Source: Deltaproteobacteria bacterium
GTDB taxonomy: Bacteria; Desulfobacterota_B; Binatia; UBA9968
Assembly: GCA_016193385.1 (NCBI GenBank)
Contig: JACPSF010000028.1
Span: forward strand, 1-5,535
DNA length: 5,535 bases
Direction of reading: 5' to 3'
In this document: positions 1 through 4,966 of the stretch, one piece after another
How the letters are laid out: each line of letters starts with the position of its first letter
How positions within the stretch are numbered: position 1 is the first letter of the stretch
Position numbers and translations under genes: made by a program
The notes under the pieces: model-generated
Told to the model about the DNA's origin: nothing
What the model saw: the letters and a program-made list of their open reading frames with translations, nothing else
Databases searched by the model: none

Positions 1-141
1 GATTAAAGGGGCCAGGGCGATGAGGGGGCTCGCGTAAAGGGCTGTCAGAAACGGGTCAAGCGTGTACTCAGCCCGCCTCCTCCATCCCATCAGAACTCCG
101 ACCGGGATGCCAACCGCTATCGCCCAGCTAAAACCCCAGAG
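1..141. repeat. Terminal direct repeat, left copy (141 bp, exact)
   Basis: These 141 bases are identical, base for base, to the last 141 bases of the window (5395-5535). Identity stops at 141 only because the window ends there. The stretch is internal coding sequence of an ABC permease, not a terminal repeat of a recognisable element. An exact overlap at both ends is the signature of a circular assembly path. The length 141 equals the largest default k-mer of the MEGAHIT assembler, which favours a graph-closure overlap over a biological long terminal repeat. Confidence 0.97.
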
Positions 142-147
142 GAAGCA
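1..147 (-). CDS. ABC transporter permease, internal fragment (left-edge copy of the gene at 4963-5535)
   Basis: Read on the minus strand with codons ending at positions divisible by three, this encodes the same membrane segment as the right end of the window: a stretch beginning LWGFSWAIAVGIPVGVLMGW followed by the DPFLTALYASPLIALAPL core of NitT/TauT (SsuC/TauC-like) inner-membrane permeases. The frame runs off the left edge. Upstream it stays open but stops resembling a permease between about 141 and 163, where the transposon end begins. If the molecule is circular, this joins the gene at 4963-5535, which then lacks its first 70-80 residues, including the first membrane segment. As a linear entry it is only a fragment. 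The permease identity is well supported; the substrate is unknown. Confidence 0.7.
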
Positions 148-148
148 G

Positions 149-167
149 GGTTGGTGTAGGTTGGTGT
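149..167. repeat. Tandem 9-bp direct repeat GGTTGGTGT next to the transposon end
   Basis: GGTTGGTGT occurs at 149-157 and again at 159-167, separated by a single A. The second copy runs into the left inverted repeat of the transposase unit (164-178). It could be a REP-like motif recognised by the transposase, a slippage duplication at the insertion point, or chance. The right end of the unit has no matching copy. Confidence 0.6.
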
Positions 168-178
168 CAGGCTTTGCT
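164..178 (+). repeat. Left inverted repeat of the transposase unit
   Basis: GTGTCAGGCTTTGCT here is the exact reverse complement of 1184-1198. It overlaps the transposase stop codon (TGA on the minus strand, 167-169), so the last residues of the protein are encoded by the repeat. The match stops at both flanking bases. Confidence 0.85.
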
Positions 179-1144
179 TCTTTGATATTGCCGTGCTCTC
201 CCTCTGCGCAGTCGAGCCCCGACCTCCTGCAATCGCCGGCGGACCTGGCTGTCGTTCTGTATGTGCTCTTCCAGTCTTTTCACCGCCAACGATACCGTGC
301 TCAGATCCCGTCGTAGATACCTCGCCGCCTCGGTCAATCTGATCCCGCCCACTTCCCGCCCCACATACGCCGCCTCCGCCCGCAGCCGGCTCCCGATCCG
401 ACCGCGCCCCTTGCCCAGGATTACTCCGATCTCTTTTTCCGATCCCCGGATGACCTCCCGGAGAACTTCTTCCATCGTAATCTTGACCGGCTGGGCTTCT
501 TGCTCCTGTTCAAGGGTCCGCTGCACCGCTTCGACAAACTTGTCTTCGCCCAAATACTGCTGCTCCTTGACGTCGTAATACTCCGCCCGATGCCCCTGTT
601 CTAGACCGTCCCGGATAAACTGTTCGTACGCTTTGATCGCCGCGCCGCGCTGCACTCCCCAGAGTTGCAACCCCTTATCGACGGCCAGTGCTGAATCGGA
701 CTTTCCCCGTAAATACTGGCCATGGCTGCTCCACCGATATCGCGTTGGATCCCTGACCATGCCGGCCCGCACCGGATTTAAGTGTAAATAGCGAATCAGC
801 TCCATCAGATAGTTGTCCCGATCGCACAGAATCGCTTTGTAACGCCCCTGAAATAGATGGCCGACTTTGCGATACTGTCGATTATGATGTCGGGTGTAAC
901 GGTACAAAAGGCTCTGCATCGCCTTGGACAATGGCGTGCGGGAGACTTCGAGCAGCAGGTGAATGTGGTTGGGCATCAAGACATAGGCATACAGGGTGAG
1001 CGAGTGACGCTTACCCGCCTCGCGCAGTAAGGTTTCGAAACGGCGGTAGTCCTGAGCGTCTTTAAAAACCTTCTGCCTTTGATTGCCTCGGCTGATGACA
1101 TGGTAGAGGGCGCCGGGAAAGTGGACGCGGGGACTTCGGGCCAT
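167..1144 (-). CDS. REP-associated/IS200-like Y1 (HUH) transposase with C-terminal helix-turn-helix region
   Basis: This is a 325-residue single-strand DNA transposase of the Y1_Tnp family, the superfamily of IS200/IS605 TnpA and the REP-associated transposases (RAYTs). Visible marks are the N-terminal SPRVHFPGALYHVISRGN, typical of RAYTs; the metal-binding HUH motif in MPNHIHLLLEV (His60, His62); and IRYLHLNPVRAG (residues 117-128), whose Tyr119 is the probable catalytic tyrosine. These enzymes nick and rejoin DNA through a 5'-phosphotyrosine link. Beyond the catalytic domain (about 1-150) lies an extra region. At about 224-292 it resembles a DnaA-type or other helix-turn-helix DNA-binding segment, with ..LTEAARYLRRDLSTVSLAVKRL.. 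as the likely helices. The tail is arginine-rich. The ATG at 1144 begins the conserved N-terminus; no clear Shine-Dalgarno site precedes it, suggesting weak translation. The frame is intact and ends inside the left inverted repeat. The family is confident; present activity is not established. Confidence 0.92.
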   Translation of the reverse strand: MARSPRVHFPGALYHVISRGNQRQKVFKDAQDYRRFETLLREAGKRHSLTLYAYVLMPNHIHLLLEVSRTPLSKAMQSLLYRYTRHHNRQYRKVGHLFQGRYKAILCDRDNYLMELIRYLHLNPVRAGMVRDPTRYRWSSHGQYLRGKSDSALAVDKGLQLWGVQRGAAIKAYEQFIRDGLEQGHRAEYYDVKEQQYLGEDKFVEAVQRTLEQEQEAQPVKITMEEVLREVIRGSEKEIGVILGKGRGRIGSRLRAEAAYVGREVGGIRLTEAARYLRRDLSTVSLAVKRLEEHIQNDSQVRRRLQEVGARLRRGRARQYQRSKA

Positions 1145-1183
1145 GGCGGCGCTTTAGCATAAAACGACGACGATAAGCAAATT

Positions 1184-1198
1184 AGCAAAGCCTGACAC
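1184..1198 (-). repeat. Right inverted repeat of the transposase unit
   Basis: AGCAAAGCCTGACAC is the exact reverse complement of 164-178. It lies upstream of the transposase start on its coding strand, where the transposase promoter should also be, so a transposase bound here could repress its own gene (inference). A short direct repeat of (A/T)AGCAAA with an 8-bp period (1175-1181, 1183-1189) leads into it. Confidence 0.85.
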
Positions 1199-1315
1199 AG
1201 TTCCCATCTGCCCCCCTCGATTGAGGTATGAGGCTTTTAAATAACTTGGCTGTAGGAGGGATCGAAGGTAAGTTCCTTTCCTGGAGGACTTAAAAAAAAC
1301 CGCGAACAGGGTGCA

Positions 1316-2347
1316 TCATCTGTTCTGGGCGAATCTCACGGCTATTTTTATGGCGTCGAGCAGGCTTTCCGGTCTGGCGATTCCCTTGCCGGCTTTCCCG
1401 AAGGCCACGCCATGGTCCACGGAAGCACGGATTATCGGCGTGCCGAGCGTGACATTGACCCCTGAAACTGACCCCCACTCATTCCTTTCTTTATCGAACA
1501 CAAAACCGGAAAGCTTGGAAGGGATATGTCCCTGGTCGTGATACATGGCGACAACGATATCGTACCAACCGCCCCTGGCCTGTACAAAAACCACGTCTGG
1601 CGAGACCGGGCCAACCACATCTATTCCCAGTTTCCTGGCATCTTCTATCGCCGGTGTTATTTCATCAATCTCCTCTCTTCCCATAAGTCCATTGTCGCTG
1701 GCGTGAGGGTTCAATCCCGCCACTGCGACCCTCGGTTTGGGGATGCCGAGTGCCGAACAGGAATTTTTTGCGATTTTGATAACGTGCAGGATTCTTTCCC
1801 TCTTGACAAGTCTGATGGCCTCGGCCAGGGGTACATGGGTTGAGACGTGTACCACTCTTGTATCGCCATGAGCCAGCATCATTGTGTATTTTTCCGTATT
1901 GGTTAACCTGGCGAACATCTCGGTATGGCCCACGAATTCTTTCCCCCAGCCTCCCAGTTTGAATGACTCTTTGTGTATCGGGCAGGTGGCCACGGCATCC
2001 ACCTCGCCGTTCAGTGCCAGGTCTATCGATTTCTTGATAAAGTCCCCGGCCGCCCTGCCACATTCGGCAGATACTTTCCCGTATTCTACGTGCGCCATTT
2101 TGATATTTTCCAGGTCAATAAAGTCTATGGTGCCAAGTTCGTATTTACCCTTGCTGGGGTCAGTTATCGTGTTGATTTTCAGAGCCCGGCGTGTCATCCG
2201 GAGGGCGTCTTCCATCACATCTTTGCTGCCGATGACCACGGGACGGCAAATGTCATATAGTTCCATCAGTGACAGTACCTTTGCAGTAATCTCGGGACCG
2301 ATGCCGGCAGGATCGCCCATCGTGATTGCGACGATTGGTGGGTTCAT
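1316..2347 (-). CDS. pdxA: PdxA-family 4-hydroxythreonine-4-phosphate (or D-erythronate/D-threonate-4-phosphate) dehydrogenase
   Basis: This complete 343-residue enzyme belongs to the PdxA family: cytosolic, NAD-dependent, metal-dependent oxidative decarboxylases. Classical PdxA acts in the DXP-dependent pyridoxal-phosphate pathway; PdxA2 members act on D-threonate or D-erythronate 4-phosphate. The N-terminal MGDPAGIGPE (residues 10-19) and TCPIHKE (121-127) are family signatures. The three metal-ligand histidines are present: His141 in GHTEMFA, His215 in GLNPHASDNG and His270 in MYHDQGH. GVNVTLGTPIIRASVDHG (296-313) completes the site. Residues about 281-294 hold an extra segment (FVFDKERNEW) that Escherichia coli PdxA lacks, and the IPSKLSGF wording is closer to PdxA2-type proteins, so the substrate is uncertain. 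The ATG at 2347 follows AAGGAGGG (2357-2364) with a 9-nt spacer. It overlaps the stop of the upstream phosphatase gene by 4 bp (ATGA), which implies one operon with coupled translation. That upstream gene is now broken. Confidence 0.93.
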   Translation of the reverse strand: MNPPIVAITMGDPAGIGPEITAKVLSLMELYDICRPVVIGSKDVMEDALRMTRRALKINTITDPSKGKYELGTIDFIDLENIKMAHVEYGKVSAECGRAAGDFIKKSIDLALNGEVDAVATCPIHKESFKLGGWGKEFVGHTEMFARLTNTEKYTMMLAHGDTRVVHVSTHVPLAEAIRLVKRERILHVIKIAKNSCSALGIPKPRVAVAGLNPHASDNGLMGREEIDEITPAIEDARKLGIDVVGPVSPDVVFVQARGGWYDIVVAMYHDQGHIPSKLSGFVFDKERNEWGSVSGVNVTLGTPIIRASVDHGVAFGKAGKGIARPESLLDAIKIAVRFAQNR

Positions 2348-2859
2348 TGTTTTTTGCCCTCCTTCGCCAAGATGGCCAGCAGACTCTCGTGGATGCGACC
2401 GTTTGAAGCTATTACGCTCCTGGAACTCAGGTTAACCCTTTCACCTTTAAGGTCGGTGGCGCAGCCCCCGGCTTCCTCAACGAGGAGCACTCCGGCGGCG
2501 ACATCCATGATTTTGGGCTGGTGCAGTATTCGGGCCTTAGGGACGACTTGAGTCACATTGCACAGGTCCACTGCCGCCGAGCCCAGAATCCTGACGGTAA
2601 AGGCGGCGTCAACCAGCGGTTTAAAATTTTTCAGCGTAAGGGGATGGTTGCTGAAATGATTATCCTAAGCAACCATTGATTGACTTAATTTGTCTCTGGC
2701 TGACGCCTTTATCTTTTTTCCGTTTTTATAGGCCCCCTCGTTTTTATAAGCGAAGAACAACTCCTGCGTTTCCGGTAGATAAATTAACGCGACCACAAGT
2801 TCATTATTTCTGGCTCCGCCGATGGAAATCGCGTAGTTGGGTGACCCGAAAATAATACC
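2344..2859 (-). pseudogene. Inositol monophosphatase-family protein, 5'-truncated and with an in-frame TAG
   Basis: The minus-strand frame encodes the middle and C-terminal parts of an IMPase-family Mg-dependent phosphatase (the family also includes fructose-1,6-bisphosphatases and 3'-phosphoadenosine phosphatases). Homology begins with [12 protein letters not shown], continues through LIYLPETQELFFAYKNEGAY and NGKKIKASARDKLSQSMVA, and then meets an amber TAG at 2667-2665. The same frame then resumes with DNHFSNHPLTLKNF, RILGSAAVDLCNV and the motif IMDVAAGVLLVEEAGG, which holds the conserved metal-binding Asp. About 170 codons remain of a usual 250-270. The N-terminal region with the GEE and DPxDGT metal motifs is missing, replaced at about 2855-2862 by glutamate synthase sequence in the opposite orientation. 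The tail overlaps the pdxA start by 4 bp. Without the N-terminal metal ligands it cannot be active, so pseudogene or assembly chimera are the reasonable readings. Confidence 0.85.
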
Positions 2860-2860
2860 T

Positions 2861-3297
2861 GGACTCCCTCGCGAATTGGCGGTGTCGGCTTGGAGGAGAT
2901 CGCTCGGGAGGCTGAGCAGCAGCACGCCAAAGCTTTCCCGACGTTTGCTCTCAACGGACGCACGCTGGAAAACTACGGTCAGTACCAGTACCGCAAAGAC
3001 GGGGAGCTCCATCTCTTTAATCCGAAAACGATCCACCTCTTGCAGAAGGCGTGCCGCAACAGCGACTACGCCACGTTCAAGGAGTACACAAAACTTATCG
3101 ACGATCAGTCGGAGCGGATCGCGACCTTGCGTGGGCTTATGGAATTGAAGTTCGCGGCCGGGCCTATTCCCATCGAGGAGGTGGAACCGGTAGAGGCCAT
3201 CGTCAAGCGCTTCAAGACCGGCGCGATGTCGTATGGGTCGATCAGCAAAGAGGCGCACGAGAAGCTCGCCATCGCCATGAACCGTCTCGGGGGCGAA
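2861..3297 (+). pseudogene. gltB: Glutamate synthase (GOGAT) large subunit, internal fragment
   Basis: The plus-strand frame starts abruptly at [17 protein letters not shown] (codons from 2863). It continues through [30 protein letters not shown], the [20 protein letters not shown] region and [20 protein letters not shown], up to RLGG (ending 3294). This is the end of the central domain and the start of the FMN-binding synthase domain of the ferredoxin/NADPH-dependent glutamate synthase large subunit, which converts glutamine and 2-oxoglutarate to glutamate. Only about 145 of roughly 1500 residues are present. Homology breaks where KSNTGEGGE would normally follow; the frame then runs through unrelated sequence to a stop at 3385-3387. 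There is no native start, no promoter, no Fe-S cluster and no glutaminase domain. The encoded segment is otherwise undamaged, suggesting a recent join rather than old decay. Confidence 0.9.
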
Positions 3298-3561
3298 GTG
3301 ATAAGAAGTTCCTTTTTGAAAGCCAGCCGACGAGCACCCAAATTTGCCTCCGACGACCCCCACCAGGCCGCCTTCTCCGGCTCCTAGCGGCCATCAGAGA
3401 GGCCGGGCCGGACCCAGACCTCCATTTTGAGGCGGAGGGTATCTGAGAAGGTGGGGCTATGTCAACAGACATTGGCGAGGGAGAAACCCCGATAACCTCC
3501 GGCTTCGCACTTGTCTCTTCTGCTTCGGGATTTACCGGCGACCTCTCGTTCCTTTCCCACG
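3298..3561. other. Region without a recognisable gene between the gltB fragment and the higBA promoter
   Basis: About 260 bases in which no frame on either strand gives a recognisable protein. A plus-strand ATG at 3459, preceded by a fair Shine-Dalgarno sequence (AAGGTGG near 3448), opens a frame that runs without a stop into higB. Its first 52 codons show no toxin or other homology that I recognise, and the higB promoter lies inside it, so it is probably not translated as such. A short GGCC/GGCC inverted repeat around 3390-3406 is too weak to call a terminator. Confidence 0.5.
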
Positions 3562-3590
3562 TTGACAAGTACTGCTTGTCAGATTACAAT
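3562..3590 (+). promoter_or_regulatory. Sigma70-type promoter of higBA
   Basis: TTGACA (3562-3567, a perfect -35) and TACAAT (3585-3590, one mismatch to the -10 consensus) are separated by the optimal 17 bp. Transcription would start near 3596-3598, about 18 nt before the higB ATG at 3615. The position directly upstream of a toxin-antitoxin pair makes the assignment strong. The promoter overlaps an inverted repeat that is the likely operator. Confidence 0.85.
3563..3581. promoter_or_regulatory. Inverted-repeat operator candidate for HigA
   Basis: TGACAAG (3563-3569) and CTTGTCA (3575-3581) form a perfect 7-bp inverted repeat with a 5-bp spacer, placing the arm centres 12 bp apart. The left arm covers five bases of the -35 box and the right arm lies in the -35/-10 spacer. 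A dimeric HTH repressor bound here would block RNA polymerase. HigA antitoxins are known to repress their own operons at palindromes in the promoter, so autoregulation by HigA/HigBA is the natural inference. Confidence 0.75.
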
Positions 3591-3614
3591 GTCTTGGCGA
3601 TAGCGCCCTGGGGC

Positions 3615-3893
3615 ATGATCCAGAATTTCCGGCACAAGGGACTCCAAAGACTCTTCGTTGACGACGAACGGAGAGGACTCCGTCCTGATCTGATCGAAAA
3701 GATAGAGAACATCCTCGCTGTTCTAAGCCGTGCCAGGATACCCGAGGACATGAATCTCCCTGGATTCAGGCTGCACCCACTCAAAGGTGACTTGAAGCGC
3801 TTCTGGAGCGTGACCGTTCGAGCGAATTGGCGCGTTATCTTTCGTTTTGAAGATGGGCATGTCTGGGACGTTGATTTGATTGATTACCACTAG
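3615..3893 (+). CDS. higB: HigB-family toxin (RelE superfamily ribosome-dependent mRNA endonuclease)
   Basis: A 92-residue protein, the usual HigB length. It starts MIQNFRHKGLQRLF, contains NLPGFRLHPLKGD and WSVTVRANWRVIFRF, and ends LIDYH. The residues reported as important in Proteus vulgaris HigB (His54, Lys57, Asp90, Tyr91, His92) are all at the same numbers here, so the toxin is probably catalytically competent. HigB toxins enter the ribosomal A site and cut mRNA, stopping growth until HigA neutralises them. The ATG at 3615 is chosen because it gives the canonical N-terminus and lies just downstream of the promoter; the frame is open back to an ATG at 3459, but that part has no toxin homology. 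The ribosome site is poor (GGGG immediately before ATG, very short leader), which may keep toxin output below antitoxin output. Toxin-first order is typical of higBA. Confidence 0.95.
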   Translation: MIQNFRHKGLQRLFVDDERRGLRPDLIEKIENILAVLSRARIPEDMNLPGFRLHPLKGDLKRFWSVTVRANWRVIFRFEDGHVWDVDLIDYH

Positions 3894-3897
3894 GAGG
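3892..3897 (+). promoter_or_regulatory. Strong Shine-Dalgarno site of higA overlapping the higB stop codon
   Basis: AGGAGG, with a 6-nt spacer to the higA ATG at 3904, shares two bases with the higB TAG stop (3891-3893). The contrast with the poor higB site predicts more antitoxin than toxin from the same mRNA. Confidence 0.8.
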
Positions 3898-3903
3898 TAA
3901 GCG

Positions 3904-4200
3904 ATGAAGATGAAGAACCCGCCGCATCCTGGCCGTATTGTTCGCCAGGAGTGCATTAACGCGCTTGGCCTCAGCGTGACGGCTGCCGCGCGCGCCCTCG
4001 GGGTGACGAGGCAGGCGCTCAACAATTTGGTGAACTTAAAGGCCGGAATCTCCCCAGAGATGGCAATCCGGCTTTCCAAAGCCTTCGGTAGCAGCCCCGA
4101 GGTGTGGCTCGGCTTACAGATTGACTACGATCTAGCGCAAGCCGAAAGAAGCGCGGGTAAAATCAAAGTCCGGCGTGTCGCTACGCTACAGGACAAGTAG
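3904..4200 (+). CDS. higA: HigA-family antitoxin, XRE helix-turn-helix protein
   Basis: A 98-residue XRE/Cro-type protein. The HigA-type N-terminus NPPHPGRIVRQECINALGL is followed by the helix-turn-helix (about residues 23-46, SVTAAARALGVTRQALNNLV) and the helical continuation KAGISPEMAIRLSKAFGSS, then WLGLQIDYDLAQA, a hallmark of HigA antitoxins (YddM/VapI type). It binds and neutralises HigB and, as dimer or complex, represses the operon, probably at the inverted repeat 3563-3581. The gene starts 10 nt after the higB stop and is co-transcribed. The frame is intact, so the pair is likely functional and could stabilise the DNA carrying it. It converges with the permease pseudogene; the 72-bp gap between them shows no clear terminator. 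Confidence 0.95.
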   Translation: MKMKNPPHPGRIVRQECINALGLSVTAAARALGVTRQALNNLVNLKAGISPEMAIRLSKAFGSSPEVWLGLQIDYDLAQAERSAGKIKVRRVATLQDK

Positions 4201-4272
4201 TATGGGGTCTGCTGACCGTTCGGGAAATAATCGTGATCTGGACAGACTACAAAGGAACCGCGAAAGATTGGG

Positions 4273-4966
4273 TCAGAAGGTCTTGACCACCTCGGGGCGC
4301 CAGCGGCTGAGGTTTGCCTCGATCCTTTTTACCGTCAAGGTGAAGATCAGCGAGATCCCCATAAAGATAGCCGCCCCGACAAAGACGACATCGACCTGGT
4401 AGGCGCTGGCGGGGGAGTGAATTGGGGAGCACGACCATCTTCATCACTTGCCACTCGTTTGCGCCAAAAGAGCGAACGACGTTCACCAGGACTCTGTCCA
4501 CGTTCTTAACTCCTTCGTAGGTGTTGATGAGCAAGGGGAACAAAGCCCCGATAAACACAATCATCACTTTCGACCAGATCCCGAGGCCCAACCAGAGAAT
4601 CAGGAGGGGCAGGAAAACGATCCTGGGCGTGGCGTTGAGGGCCGTCACGTAGGGATCGAACATGGCATCCGCCACGGCGGATCTGCCCATGATGAGACCC
4701 AGAGGAAGGCCGGCGAGGATGGCCAAGCCTAAGCCGAGGAGAAATTCTACGGCGCTGACGACAAAGTGAGTCTGGAATTCATTCTGAACCACGAGTTCGT
4801 AGAATGTTTCCGAGACTTTCGAAGGAGTGGTGAAAAAGAGCGACAACGCTCTGGGCAGCGTTACCAGATGCGGCACAGACTCCCAGGCTATGATGAGGAG
4901 CAGGATGAAGCCTCCCCCTAGAATCTGGTGCTCTCTCTCCGTATAGATTTGGACCAGGCGAGTCAT
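4273..4966 (-). pseudogene. ABC transporter inner-membrane permease with internal out-of-frame deletion (NitT/TauT, SsuC-like)
   Basis: The start ATG (4966) follows AGGAGG (4971-4976) and overlaps the stop of the preceding permease gene by 4 bp (ATGA). The first 185 codons are a normal binding-protein-dependent permease: a first membrane helix near residues 18-32, SAVEFLLGLGLAILAGLPLG, the helix around LPLLILWLGLGIW, and the EAA-type coupling loop (about 159-185, VNVVRSFGANEWQV..VVLPNSLP) that contacts the ATPase. At about 4404-4412 the frame breaks. The expected C-terminus, SAYQVDVVFVGAAIFMG to RWRPEVVKTF, is found in another frame and ends with TGA at 4275-4273. Aligned with the sister permease, roughly 39 residues (about 117 nt plus or minus a base) are missing after the EAA loop, including a membrane segment. 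The original frame would yield a 239-residue protein with a nonsense hydrophilic tail. Pseudogene, or an assembly collapse. Confidence 0.85.

Larger units (their letters stand above)
164..1198 (-). mobile_element. IS200/RAYT-like transposase unit bounded by 15-bp inverted repeats
   Basis: The unit consists of one transposase gene (167-1144, minus strand) enclosed by a perfect 15-bp inverted repeat at 164-178 and 1184-1198. It is very compact: the left repeat overlaps the last codons and stop, and the right repeat lies about 40 bp upstream of the start codon. No target-site duplication is visible. The bases just outside differ on the two sides: permease coding sequence with GGTTGGTGT repeats on the left, unrelated non-coding sequence on the right. 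Y1 transposases of the IS200/IS605 family generally lack terminal inverted repeats and use subterminal hairpins, while REP-associated transposases are typically flanked by inverted REP sequences. The boundaries are therefore inferred from the repeats, not proven transposon ends. Confidence 0.6.

Noticed and set aside
142..180. GAAGCA/TGCTTC inverted repeat (142-147, 175-180) as a subterminal hairpin
   Set aside because: Six pairs with a 27-nt loop is weak and has no partner at the right end.
1215..1226. CCTC-GATT-GAGG hairpin just outside the right inverted repeat
   Set aside because: A four-pair stem is common by chance, and no matching structure lies at the left end.
1205..1315. Rho-independent terminator for pdxA at the oligo-A run 1292-1299 (a T run on the minus strand)
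   Set aside because: The T tract is present, but the bases before it form at most a three-pair stem, so no convincing hairpin can be named.
2665..3363. A 232-codon minus-strand gene
   Set aside because: Its 5' two-thirds are the antisense of the gltB fragment. Only the last part, downstream of about 2859, is real phosphatase sequence.
3051..3446. A 131-codon plus-strand frame overlapping gltB, and similar long frames opposite pdxA and the permeases
   Set aside because: Shadow frames of conserved genes with no recognisable protein features of their own.
3459..3614. N-terminal extension of HigB from an ATG at 3459
   Set aside because: The open frame and ribosome site are there, but the extra 52 residues match nothing in HigB, the canonical 92-residue toxin starts at 3615, and the consensus promoter lies within the extension.
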